Part shown: one piece after another, positions 1 through 6,987 of the stretch
Numbering within the stretch: position 1 is the stretch's first letter
Layout of the letters: each line of letters begins with the position of its first letter
The notes under the pieces: generated by a model
What the model was told of the DNA's origin: nothing
Databases searched by the model: none
What the model saw: only the letters and a program-made list of their open reading frames with translations
Made by a program: the position numbers and the translations under genes
Assembly (NCBI GenBank): GCA_009782245.1
Contig: WRKK01000290.1
Location: 1 to 10,425 of the forward strand
Reading direction: 5' to 3'
Source of the DNA: Defluviitaleaceae bacterium
Lineage (GTDB): Bacteria; Bacillota; Clostridia; Lachnospirales; WQUN01
Length of the DNA: 10,425 nt

Positions 1-175
1 GGTCGCTCGTTTGCCCCCCAACCAATCCGCCCGTTGTGCCCCCAACAAATCCCGCCCGTAGGGGCGACCGTCCTCGGTCGCCCGTTGCCCACCTGTCGGC
101 GGACAGGTGAAACCCCCAACGGCAACGCTCCCGTTGGTTGGGAACAAACGGGCGACCGACCCGCCTACCGGACGG
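1..175. repeat. Mosaic of short palindromic repeats upstream of tsaB
   Basis: This GC-rich, non-coding stretch is built of consecutive hairpins. A family-2 hairpin lies at 62-83: arms GGGCGACCG and CGGTCGCCC around loop TCCT, preceded by GTAG. A perfect 8-bp stem follows at 90-97/102-109 (CACCTGTC with GACAGGTG). Another stem is at 116-122/131-137 (CCAACGG with CCGTTGG), and an imperfect family-3 palindrome lies near 159-177 (ACCCG with CGGGT). The phrases CCGCCCGTTG and CGCCCGTT recur several times. No gene or convincing promoter is seen here. An open frame across it is a by-product of the stop-poor GC-rich repeats. Confidence 0.8.
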
Positions 176-230
176 GTGGGGCAGCCTGCCCGCCAGCAGG
201 CGGGCGCCCCACGGTTTTGAACTTGATTTA
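176..230 (-). repeat. Family-1 hairpin repeat, copy A, in the tsaB leader
   Basis: The outer stem is GTGGGGC (176-182) with GCCCCAC (206-212). An inner stem, GCCCGCC (188-194) with GGCGGGC (199-205), belongs to the small family-3 palindrome nested in the outer loop. GGTTTTGAACTTGATTTAG follows and runs directly into the tsaB Shine-Dalgarno sequence. The same tail, with one change (GACTTAG), follows copy D at 5715-5733, so the shared unit includes the leader. Strand is assigned by calling AAAACCGTGGGG the forward direction. The hairpin-plus-T shape resembles an intrinsic terminator or attenuator, but only four Ts follow. Confidence 0.8.
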
Positions 231-241
231 GAGGAGATTTT

Positions 242-1009
242 ATGAAAATACTAGCACTAGAAACATCGGGTAAGGTGGCGAGTGTGGCTATTGTGGAAAA
301 TGATAGTGTGCTGGCGGAGTATAGCAGTAGTACCGCCAAAAAACACGCCGAAACGCTTATGCCGATGATTGAATCGGTGGTTGCGGTGGTTGGCGGCTCG
401 GTGGAAGATTTGGATTTTATTGCTTGCACTAGCGGGCCTGGCTCGTTTACTGGCTTGCGAATCGCCGCAACCACCGCAAAAGGACTGGCTTTTGCCGCCA
501 ATAAACCGCTTGTCGCCGTGCCAACTTTAGATGCAATGGCTTTTTCGTCAGAATTGGCGGATTTAGCGAACTTTATTGCTTTAGTGAATATGCAAAATGT
601 TTTGGCGAATTTGTGGCTTGTGCCAATGATAGACGCACGGCGCGAACAGGCTTATTCCGCATTTTATTGCAATGGCAACCGCATAGGCGAATATATGGCA
701 GAACCCGTGGTTGACATAGTTAATGCACTAAAAACTAAAATATCCGCTAACGATAAAGTCGTGTTTTTAGCAGATAGTGCTAATATCGCAAATATGCTTG
801 GCGGCTTGGAAAATACAGGCGTTTTGCCGAAATCTTTGGTTGTTATGGCGAAAATATCCGCCGCAAGCGTTGCCCGTTGTGCAAAATATATTGTAGCCGC
901 CAATGCCGCCAATATTGACCAATATCACGAAAGTAATTTTTCGCTAATGTACATTCGCAAGCCGCAAGCCGAACGAGAAAAAGCCGAACGTGAGCAAAAT
1001 ATCCCGTGA
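242..1009 (+). CDS. tsaB: tRNA threonylcarbamoyladenosine (t6A37) biosynthesis protein TsaB
   Basis: TsaB (YeaZ) is the cytoplasmic partner that TsaD needs, together with TsaE, to transfer the threonylcarbamoyl group made by TsaC onto A37 of ANN-decoding tRNAs. The protein has the family's N-terminal ASKHA fold start (MKILALETSG, with the Glu-Thr-Ser of phosphate loop 1) and the diagnostic SGPGSFTGLRI at residues 64-74. The segment IDARREQAY further on is also typical. At 255 aa it is slightly longer than the usual 220-240 aa. Compared with remembered relatives, there are about 14 extra residues before the IDARR segment (roughly residues 100-132). The ATG is preceded by GAGGAG at 231-236. The stop overlaps the GTG of rimI, suggesting translational coupling. 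Neither tsaD nor tsaE is in this window, although in many Firmicutes they lie beside tsaB. Confidence 0.95.
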   Translation: MKILALETSGKVASVAIVENDSVLAEYSSSTAKKHAETLMPMIESVVAVVGGSVEDLDFIACTSGPGSFTGLRIAATTAKGLAFAANKPLVAVPTLDAMAFSSELADLANFIALVNMQNVLANLWLVPMIDARREQAYSAFYCNGNRIGEYMAEPVVDIVNALKTKISANDKVVFLADSANIANMLGGLENTGVLPKSLVVMAKISAASVARCAKYIVAANAANIDQYHESNFSLMYIRKPQAEREKAEREQNIP

Positions 1010-1566
1010 TACACGCAATGTTTGATAAAAAAAGTGAATCTGGCGAAAACAGTAAAAATGGCGAAAATGGCGAAAATGGCAACAATAATAAAAACGGCAT
1101 AATCCAATGCGAAACAATCAAAATAACCAAAATGACCCCCGAACATATTCCGCAAATACACGCAATAGAAACGGCAGTTTTTGACGATCCGTGGTCGCTG
1201 GCGGCACTGGCGGGAGAACTGAACAATCCGCACGCAATGTATATAGTTGCAGAAAAATCCGCCGAAATAGTCGGATATGCGGGTATGTGGCACGTTGTCA
1301 ACGAGGGGCAAATTATAAATATAGCAACCGCACCGCAATATCGCAAAAACGGCGTGGCATCGCTATTACTGGAGCATCTTATACAGCTGGCAACTTGCCA
1401 TGAAATGATGGGGCTAACTTTAGAAGTGCGGCTAAGCAATATCCCAGCCCAAAAATTGTACCAAAAATACGGCTTTCAGCAGGAGGGAATCCGCAAAAAT
1501 TATTATGCGGCAACAAAAACCACGCCCCGCGAAGATGCAATAATTATGTGGAAATATCTAATATAA
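1006..1566 (+). CDS. rimI: Ribosomal protein S18 N-alpha-acetyltransferase-like GNAT protein RimI
   Basis: This GNAT-fold enzyme should transfer acetyl from acetyl-CoA to a protein N-terminus, classically alanine 1 of ribosomal protein S18. Diagnostic features are DDPWS (60-64), the acetyl-CoA-binding loop QYRKNGVAS (111-119, the R/QxxGxG/A motif), LEVRLSN (139-145, with Glu140 matching the E. coli RimI catalytic Glu) and LYQKYGF (151-157, Tyr152 matching its catalytic Tyr). The frame opens with GTG overlapping the tsaB stop. No good Shine-Dalgarno is visible, so initiation may depend on coupling; the ATG at 1018 is an alternative start. Residues 12-31 form an Asn/Gly/Glu/Lys-rich low-complexity extension encoded by short AATGGCGAA repeats, not part of the GNAT domain. 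Adjacency to tsaB is the common Firmicute arrangement. Confidence 0.92.
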   Translation: MIHAMFDKKSESGENSKNGENGENGNNNKNGIIQCETIKITKMTPEHIPQIHAIETAVFDDPWSLAALAGELNNPHAMYIVAEKSAEIVGYAGMWHVVNEGQIINIATAPQYRKNGVASLLLEHLIQLATCHEMMGLTLEVRLSNIPAQKLYQKYGFQQEGIRKNYYAATKTTPREDAIIMWKYLI

Positions 1567-1608
1567 CTACCATAACCAGCATAACTAGAAAAAATTAGGA
1601 GAACCAAC

Positions 1609-4005
1609 TTGATAAAACTAAAATGGAATCAGCTAAAATATTTTTACGAGCCAACTAAGGTTGACAAAACCCCAAAAAACAGCCAACCTTTCGGGCTTAT
1701 CGGGCAAAACCGAGCCATACAAGCGTTGTCGCTGGGCTTAACTGTAAAATCCGCTGGCTATAATATTTTTGTTGCTGGCGAGCCAGGCGTTGGGCGTAAT
1801 TCTTTTGCCAAAAAACTTGCCAAACAACAAGCAAAAACCGAGCCAACTCCGCCCGATTTGCTGTATGTTTACAACTTTGCTAACCCTAAAAGCCCAAAAT
1901 TGCTAACTTTGCCCGCTGGCGAGGGGCGTGTGCTAAAAAAATATATGGCGGATTTTTTGCAACGCATTAAACACGAATTGCCAAAAATTTTTGCCAGCAA
2001 GGATTTTGAAACCAAAAAAAATTCTATCCTAAAAATTTACAACCGCAAAAAGGACGAAATTATCCGCAAAATAGCCGCCGAAGCAAAGGAGCAAAGCCTG
2101 GCAATAAAAATTACCAACATGGGAATTTACTTTCTGCCAATAATCAACGGCGAAACCCTCGCAGAAGACCAATATGACGAACTAACCCACGAACAATGGG
2201 AGATAATATCGCAAAACTCCGAAACTATCCAAAAAAAATCCAGCGAGGCGATGCACCTTATAAAAGAAACGGAAAAAATTATCCGCAAAAACGTTGACAA
2301 TCTGGAATACTCCACGGGGCTTTTTGCCGTGGGGCATTATATGGCAACTTTAATGTCAACCTACGCAGACCAGCCAACCGTGCTATCCTACCTTAAAGCC
2401 GTTAAAGAGGATATTTTGGACAACATAACCGATTTTATTTCCGACGAACAAGAAGAAGAGGAAAACGCGCCGCAATATGCACCGTGGCAACCCCGAAAAC
2501 CCGCCGAAGATATTTACAACCGATACCGCATAAACCTGCTAACCGAGCATAAACCCAACAGCGGCGCGCCCGTCGTTGTCAGCATAAACCCAACCTACAC
2601 AAATTTAATAGGCGAAATAGAATACGACAACGAACACGGAAATTTGTCAACCGATTTTACAAAAATTACCTCTGGGCTGTTGCACGATGCAAACGGCGGT
2701 TATTTGATTTTGCAAGCACAGGATATTTTGCGCGGCGGCTGGGACGGGCTACGAAACGCCCTAAAACGGGGCAAAATTAAAACCGAAACATCTCGTGATT
2801 ATAACAACATGACAATATCGGAAATAACGCCAGAACCCGTTCCGTTAAACGTTAAAATTATCATTATTGGCGATATGTGGTACTACGATTTGCTGTGCGA
2901 AATTGACGATTATTTTGAAAAATTTTTCAAAATAAGGGTAGATTTTGACGACAGCTTAAAAACGCAGCACGTACAGCAAGTGGCAAATTTTATAAACGAG
3001 TACGCAAAAACCGTAAAAAAATCAGCAATAACGCCCAAAGCGGTGGCAATTTTAATAGAACACGCCGCCCGTCTAGCCGAACGGCAAGATCGCATTACAG
3101 CCAGTTTTGGCAAGCTAACGGATATTATCAACGAGGCATTAGTGCTAGTTGCACAAGAAACGCACATGAATGAAAAAACAGCCGACCCGCCAAAAATAGC
3201 GGTTAAGCACATAGAAACGGCAATAAAAAACCAAATATACCGCCTAAATATGTACGAAGAAGATTTAGTTGAAATGATAGAAGACGGCAGCATTATGATA
3301 GACACCGCTGGCGAAAAAGTGGGACAAATTAACGGGCTTTCGGTAATAGATACGGGCGATTACGCCTTTTCTAAGCCGTCAAAAATAACAGCGACAACTT
3401 ACATGGGAAAATCGGGGATTGTCAACATAGAAAAAGAGGCGGAAATGTCGGGCAGTATTCACGATAAGGGTATTCAAGTTTTAATTGGCTATTTAGGGCA
3501 AACGTACGCCCAGGATTTTCCGCTAACGTTATCGTGCCGCATCGGCTTCGAGCAAAATTACGGCGGAATAGACGGCGATTCCGCATCTAGCACCGAGTTG
3601 TACGCCGTGTTATCCAGCCTAGCAGACCTACCAATACGCCAAGATATAGCAGTAACAGGCAGTATCAACCAATTTGGCGATATTCAGCCGATTGGCGGCG
3701 TTACATACAAAATCGAGGGCTTTTTTGACCTATGCGCCAAACGAGGATTAACAGGCACGCAAGGTGTTATTATCCCGCACCAAAATATCCGCGATTTAGT
3801 GCTAAAAGACGAAGTAATAACAGCAGTAAAAGCCGAAAAATTCAGCATTTACGCAATAAAGCACATAAACGAGGGCATTGAAATACTAACAGGCCACAAA
3901 GCTGGCAAACCAGACAAAAACGGCCGCTACGAGGTTAATTCTGTCCATAACCTAGTGCTAAAAAAATTGCGAAGTTATCACAAAAAAGTTATGAAAAGTG
4001 AGTGA
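1609..4005 (+). CDS. LonB-like ATP-dependent protease (AAA_32 plus Lon proteolytic domain)
   Basis: This 798-aa protein joins an N-terminal ATPase of the AAA_32/LonB-like type to a C-terminal Lon serine-protease domain. The P-loop is GEPGVGRNS (57-65), with Arg63 where a classical Walker A has Lys; as I recall, an Arg here is common in this family. GGYLILQAQDIL followed by a conserved Trp is typical of the AAA_32 core. A helical, charged insert lies around residues 100-300. The protease dyad is Ser658 in DGDSASS and Lys701 in GGVTYKIEG, 43 residues apart as in E. coli Lon (S679/K722). It has no LAN substrate-binding domain, so it is not classical LonA. No membrane segment is seen, so it is probably cytoplasmic. 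The start is TTG with AGGAGA at 1597-1602, six bases upstream. It lies 42 bp after rimI and probably shares its transcript. Family 1 copy B begins 7 nt after the stop. Confidence 0.93.
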   Translation: MIKLKWNQLKYFYEPTKVDKTPKNSQPFGLIGQNRAIQALSLGLTVKSAGYNIFVAGEPGVGRNSFAKKLAKQQAKTEPTPPDLLYVYNFANPKSPKLLTLPAGEGRVLKKYMADFLQRIKHELPKIFASKDFETKKNSILKIYNRKKDEIIRKIAAEAKEQSLAIKITNMGIYFLPIINGETLAEDQYDELTHEQWEIISQNSETIQKKSSEAMHLIKETEKIIRKNVDNLEYSTGLFAVGHYMATLMSTYADQPTVLSYLKAVKEDILDNITDFISDEQEEEENAPQYAPWQPRKPAEDIYNRYRINLLTEHKPNSGAPVVVSINPTYTNLIGEIEYDNEHGNLSTDFTKITSGLLHDANGGYLILQAQDILRGGWDGLRNALKRGKIKTETSRDYNNMTISEITPEPVPLNVKIIIIGDMWYYDLLCEIDDYFEKFFKIRVDFDDSLKTQHVQQVANFINEYAKTVKKSAITPKAVAILIEHAARLAERQDRITASFGKLTDIINEALVLVAQETHMNEKTADPPKIAVKHIETAIKNQIYRLNMYEEDLVEMIEDGSIMIDTAGEKVGQINGLSVIDTGDYAFSKPSKITATTYMGKSGIVNIEKEAEMSGSIHDKGIQVLIGYLGQTYAQDFPLTLSCRIGFEQNYGGIDGDSASSTELYAVLSSLADLPIRQDIAVTGSINQFGDIQPIGGVTYKIEGFFDLCAKRGLTGTQGVIIPHQNIRDLVLKDEVITAVKAEKFSIYAIKHINEGIEILTGHKAGKPDKNGRYEVNSVHNLVLKKLRSYHKKVMKSE

Positions 4006-4011
4006 AAAGAT

Positions 4012-4095
4012 TAAAACCGTGGGGCGCTGCCCCACACCCCGCTAAGGGCGCTGCCCTTAGAACCCGCAAGGAGCGCGCCCCTTGACCCGCTAAAA
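4012..4095 (+). repeat. Family-1 hairpin repeat, copy B (three-hairpin form)
   Basis: Three hairpins stand in series, separated by short spacers ending in CCCGC. They are GTGGGGC/GCCCCAC (4019-4025/4029-4035, loop GCT), CTAAGGGC/GCCCTTAG (4042-4049/4053-4060, loop GCT) and CAAGG/CCTTG (4067-4071/4080-4084). The middle hairpin is absent from copies C, D and E, so units can be gained or lost. It starts 7 nt after the lon stop and could act as a 3' stabiliser or terminator. The T-rich side of the first hairpin faces back toward lon, so as a classical intrinsic terminator it would work for leftward transcription. Confidence 0.82.
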
Positions 4096-4272
4096 GTTTT
4101 AATGGGTTTTCGTGGAAATTTATGATGTAATGGTTAAATTTGCGGTGGTTTTCTCGTAGGGGCGGATATTATCCGCCCGAAAGCCACAACTGGCGGATAA
4201 TATCCCATTTGCAAAATGCTCCTACGAAAATTCAAAAAATATGCACAATTTTCGTTTAACATTCTTAACAAA
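4096..4272. repeat. MITE-like palindromic element in the lon-radical SAM gap
   Basis: The gap between the lon-like gene and the next gene is 348 bp without a gene; this is its central part. It contains GGGCGGAT (4160-4167) pairing with ATCCGCCC (4171-4178), the variant palindrome GGATAATATCC (4195-4205), and outer arms CGTAGG (4155-4160) with CCTACG (4221-4226). Together they make a symmetric element of about 75 bp (4152-4229). GTAGGGGCG links it to family 2. The AT-rich flanks (4100-4150, 4230-4272) contain a weak inverted match, AATGGTTAAA with TTTAACATT. I see no transposase and no convincing promoter. Confidence 0.65.
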
Positions 4273-4328
4273 CTTAGCGGGTCAAGGGGCGCGCTCCTTG
4301 CGGGTGTGGGCAGCGCCCACGGTTTTGC
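4273..4328 (-). repeat. Family-1 hairpin repeat, copy C, in the radical SAM gene leader
   Basis: This is inverted relative to copy B. It contains CAAGG (4283-4287) with CCTTG (4296-4300) and GTGGGC (4306-4311) with GCCCAC (4315-4320, loop AGC), then GGTTTTG. The first stem is one base pair shorter than in other copies, with loss of one G and one C on opposite arms, which preserves pairing. Such a paired change suggests that the folded structure matters, or that copies are exchanged as wholes. The next gene starts 26 nt after the GGTTTTG. Confidence 0.82.
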
Positions 4329-4353
4329 ACTTAAAAATTAAGGGGGTGGTTTT

Positions 4354-5637
4354 TTGTTAAGAGTTATTGAAAATTTTATTGCGTTTGTCGTTCGCAAAAA
4401 GAATGGCGATTATTTGCGGTTTGACCCGCAGGCTGATTGTAGGTTGCCTGATAGTTGCGATAAAACGGGGGCGCTTATGATGTATGTGCATATCCCGTTT
4501 TGCGAGCAGTTGTGCAATTATTGCTCTTTTCATAAGGTTGAATTTGATGAGGGGCTGGCGAGAGATTATTTTGATGCGTTAAAAGCCGAAATTTTGCTGT
4601 ATAAACGGCAAAATTACAACTTTAGGGCGGCTTATTTTGGCGGCGGTACTCCAACTATTTTGTTGCCGCAACTGCTGGAGGTTATCTCGCTGATAAAATC
4701 GGTTTTTGATATTGCCGAAATATCCGTTGAAACTAACCCAAACCACCTAACCCACGAACATTTAACGCCGTTGCAAGAAATTGGCGTTAATCGGCTATCG
4801 GTGGGGGTGCAATCGTTTGACGATGCTATTTTACAGGCAAGTGGGCGTTTTCATAAGTATGGCGGCGGCACAGCTATACAAGCCAAAATTTCCCAGTTTA
4901 GTGGCTATTTTCCCACGTTTAATGTTGATATGATGTTCAATTTTCCTAACCAAACCGCCGAATCGCTACAGCAGGATTTAGCGATTATCCAGGGCTTAAA
5001 CGTTAGCCAAGTTACGTATTATCCGCTAATGGTTTCCGCCAGCACCCAAAAAGCCGTAAAAAAAGCCATGGGAACAGTAAACAATCAACGGGGCAGATTG
5101 CTATACAATATGATAACTACGGCGTTGCAGCCCAATTATTACCACGGCACAGCATGGTGCTTTAACCTGAAAACCAACAAAAACAACTTGGTGGACGAAT
5201 ACGTCATAAATTATGACGAATACGCTGGCATTGGCAGCGGCGCAATCGGCTATTTGGGCGGCAGCGTTTACGCCAACACATTCAACATACCCGAATACAT
5301 AAGCCGCATTACCCGCCACGAACTACCCATCATCGCTCGCCGCAACTTTACCCTAAATGAGCAACTTTTGTACGATTTTTTAATGAAACTTTTTGGTATG
5401 TCGTTAGATTTGACAGCAGTCGCAAAATATCATAAAATAAGTAAGTCGTATGCTGTTGCGTGGCTTTTGCCCGTTGTTCTGTTTTTTATGCTGATAGGTG
5501 GGCTAAAAATTCAGCCGCCGTGGCGACCGCTACAACTGAAAAATCCCTATTATTGGGTAATTATGATGCGTGAATTTTTTACATCGGTAAATAATTTTAG
5601 GGATTATTGCCGTGCGGTTGAAATGTCAACCGACTGA
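4354..5637 (+). CDS. Radical SAM coproporphyrinogen III oxidase-like protein (HemN/HemW superfamily)
   Basis: This 427-aa protein belongs to the COG0635 superfamily. The [4Fe-4S]/SAM site is YVHIPFCEQLCNYCSF, with Cys50, Cys54 and Cys57 (CX3CX2C). GGGTPT (96-101) is the usual SAM-binding glycine motif, followed by SVETNPNHL, RLSVGVQSF and the strand NVDMMFNFP. The C-terminal part (DEYVINYDEYAGIGSGA, YANTF, VIMMREFF) matches a branch I remember as 'coproporphyrinogen III oxidase family' in anaerobes. True HemN decarboxylates coproporphyrinogen III, but close relatives are heme chaperones (HemW) or heme-degrading enzymes (ChuW/HutW), so the substrate is uncertain. No other heme gene lies nearby. 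The TTG start has AGGGGG at 4341-4346, seven bases upstream. A hydrophobic stretch near residues 367-380 falls in the C-terminal domain and need not cross the membrane. Third codon positions change from G/T-rich to A/C-rich at about 4980-5340 and then back. Confidence 0.85.
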   Translation: MLRVIENFIAFVVRKKNGDYLRFDPQADCRLPDSCDKTGALMMYVHIPFCEQLCNYCSFHKVEFDEGLARDYFDALKAEILLYKRQNYNFRAAYFGGGTPTILLPQLLEVISLIKSVFDIAEISVETNPNHLTHEHLTPLQEIGVNRLSVGVQSFDDAILQASGRFHKYGGGTAIQAKISQFSGYFPTFNVDMMFNFPNQTAESLQQDLAIIQGLNVSQVTYYPLMVSASTQKAVKKAMGTVNNQRGRLLYNMITTALQPNYYHGTAWCFNLKTNKNNLVDEYVINYDEYAGIGSGAIGYLGGSVYANTFNIPEYISRITRHELPIIARRNFTLNEQLLYDFLMKLFGMSLDLTAVAKYHKISKSYAVAWLLPVVLFFMLIGGLKIQPPWRPLQLKNPYYWVIMMREFFTSVNNFRDYCRAVEMSTD

Positions 5638-5647
5638 AATGAAAAAT

Positions 5648-5734
5648 GCGGGTCAAGGGGCGCGCTCCTTGCGGGGTGTGGGGCAGCCTGACCGCCGTCA
5701 GGCGGGCGCCCCACGGTTTTGAACTTGACTTAGT
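5648..5734 (-). repeat. Family-1 hairpin repeat, copy D, in the aminotransferase leader
   Basis: Hairpins are CAAGG (5654-5658) with CCTTG (5667-5671) and GTGGGGC (5678-5684) with GCCCCAC (5708-5714). The loop of the second carries the family-3 palindrome CCTGA (5687-5691) with TCAGG (5698-5702), as in copy A but with different arm bases that still pair. GGTTTTGAACTTGACTTAG follows, ending just before the Shine-Dalgarno of the next gene. The copy fills almost the whole gap between the two genes, beginning about 10 nt after the radical SAM stop. Confidence 0.85.
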
Positions 5735-5738
5735 AAAA

Positions 5739-5745
5739 AGAGGTG
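5739..5745 (+). promoter_or_regulatory. Ribosome-binding site that sets the aminotransferase start
   Basis: AGAGGTG at 5739-5745 is a good Shine-Dalgarno match ending six bases before the TTG at 5752. The in-frame GTG at 5743 overlaps this site and has no other site upstream, so TTG 5752 is the better start. Confidence 0.75.
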
Positions 5746-5751
5746 TTAATT

Positions 5752-6987
5752 TTGAGCAATATCTTAGAAATGCGTAAGGAATATATGCTCCCGTGTTTGG
5801 GCTATTTTTACAAAGAGCCGCCCGTGTTTGTATCGGGAAAAATGCAATATTTATACGATAACAACGGCAAAAAATATTTGGATTTTTTCGCGGGCGTTTC
5901 GGTTATAAATTGCGGGCATTCCAACCCGTTTATACTAAAAAGAACCATATCCCAGCTAGAAAAATTACAGCACGTGTGCAATATTTACCTAACAGAGCCT
6001 GTGGTTGAACTTGCTAAAAAAATGTCGCAAATATTGCCAGGAGATGCCGCCAAAAAGTCATTTTTTGTGAACTCTGGCACGGAGGCGGTTGAGGGGGCGT
6101 TGCTGCTGGCACGGCTGGCAACCGAAAAATCCAGGTTTATTGCGTTAAACGGCTCTTTGCACGGCCGCACTTATTTAACTAGTGCCGTAACGGCTATTCC
6201 AATGTGGCGAACAGACCCGTTTTTGCCGTCCGAAAACATCGCCACTTTTTTGGACACCAGCAACTACGAAAAGGCAGTAGAGCAGTTGGCAAACATTTTA
6301 CGCACCAGCCAAGATTTCGCCGCCTTTATCGCCGAGCCAATACAGGGCAATGCGGGTATAATAACGCCGCCCGACTGGTTTTTTTCGCAGATAAGTGCGT
6401 TGCTAAAACAGCACAACGTGCTATTTATAGCGGACGAAATGCAAACTGGTTTTGCCAGAACGGGGAAAATGTTCGCAATAGAGCATTACAACGTTGTCCC
6501 CGATATTGTGGCGTACGGCAAAGCGTTGGGAAATGGCATACCATGTGCGGGTTTTTCGGCGGCGGCGGATATTGCCGATAAATTTACCAAGCCGTCCGCC
6601 TCAACTTTGGGCGGAAACCCAGTATCTTGTGCAACGGCGCTGGCAGTTTTGGAATACATTGAAACCGAAAATTTGCTGGAAAAAGCCCAAAATTTGGGCG
6701 ATTTGCTAATGCGGAAATTGGCAAACCTGCAAAAAAAACACGGCATTATAAAAAATGTTCGTGGCAAAGGGCTAATGCTCGGCGTAGAACTAGAAACCGC
6801 CGAACAAGTGGATTTTGTGCTGGAAACCGCAAAAACAGAGGGCGTTATATTAGGCAGAAACGGCATAACCCGCAACGTAATTGCGTTACAGCCGCCACTA
6901 ATCATAACAACCGAAAATGTTGCAACAGCAATAGCCACTTTAGACAACGCACTAACCGCCATTTACGCCCATTCTAGCAAGCCATGA
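5752..6987 (+). CDS. Class III PLP-dependent aminotransferase (AGXT2/omega-aminotransferase-like)
   Basis: This 411-aa fold-type I PLP enzyme moves an amino group from an amino acid to an oxo-acid. Visible features are the N-terminal YLYDNNGKKYLDFFAGV, the cofactor phosphate motif NSGTEAVEGA, HGRTY, the PLP-pyridine Asp228 in IADEMQTGFARTG, and the Schiff-base Lys257 in YGKALGNGIP, followed by TLGGNPVSCATALAVLE and VRGKGLMLGVELE. The opening (EYMLPCLGYFYKEPPVFVSG) resembles the alanine-glyoxylate aminotransferase 2-like group more than ArgD, although ArgD, GABA and ornithine aminotransferases share most of these motifs. Substrates cannot be fixed from sequence alone. The TTG start is preferred over a GTG at 5743, which lies within the Shine-Dalgarno. 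Its stop overlaps the next start (ATGA), implying translational coupling. Confidence 0.88.
   Translation: MSNILEMRKEYMLPCLGYFYKEPPVFVSGKMQYLYDNNGKKYLDFFAGVSVINCGHSNPFILKRTISQLEKLQHVCNIYLTEPVVELAKKMSQILPGDAAKKSFFVNSGTEAVEGALLLARLATEKSRFIALNGSLHGRTYLTSAVTAIPMWRTDPFLPSENIATFLDTSNYEKAVEQLANILRTSQDFAAFIAEPIQGNAGIITPPDWFFSQISALLKQHNVLFIADEMQTGFARTGKMFAIEHYNVVPDIVAYGKALGNGIPCAGFSAAADIADKFTKPSASTLGGNPVSCATALAVLEYIETENLLEKAQNLGDLLMRKLANLQKKHGIIKNVRGKGLMLGVELETAEQVDFVLETAKTEGVILGRNGITRNVIALQPPLIITTENVATAIATLDNALTAIYAHSSKP

Noticed and set aside
34..231. 65-aa open frame on the plus strand
   Set aside because: It lies wholly within palindromic repeats, has Pro/Gly/Arg composition typical of translated GC-rich repeats, and lacks a ribosome-binding site.
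843..1439. 198-aa minus-strand open frame opposite tsaB and rimI
   Set aside because: It is a shadow of two confidently identified plus-strand genes with conserved motifs.
5449..5505. Transmembrane helix in the radical SAM protein
   Set aside because: The hydrophobic stretch falls in the C-terminal domain of a soluble enzyme family, with conserved family sequence on both sides.
5743..5751. GTG start for the aminotransferase
   Set aside because: This GTG is part of the AGAGGTG ribosome-binding site for the TTG at 5752.
6486..6962. 158-aa minus-strand open frame opposite the aminotransferase
   Set aside because: It is the complement of conserved PLP-enzyme sequence and has no independent support.
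5752..6987. Acetylornithine aminotransferase (argD)
   Set aside because: It shares general class III motifs, but the N-terminal region resembles AGXT2-like enzymes and no arginine-pathway gene is nearby, so a specific ArgD call is not supported.
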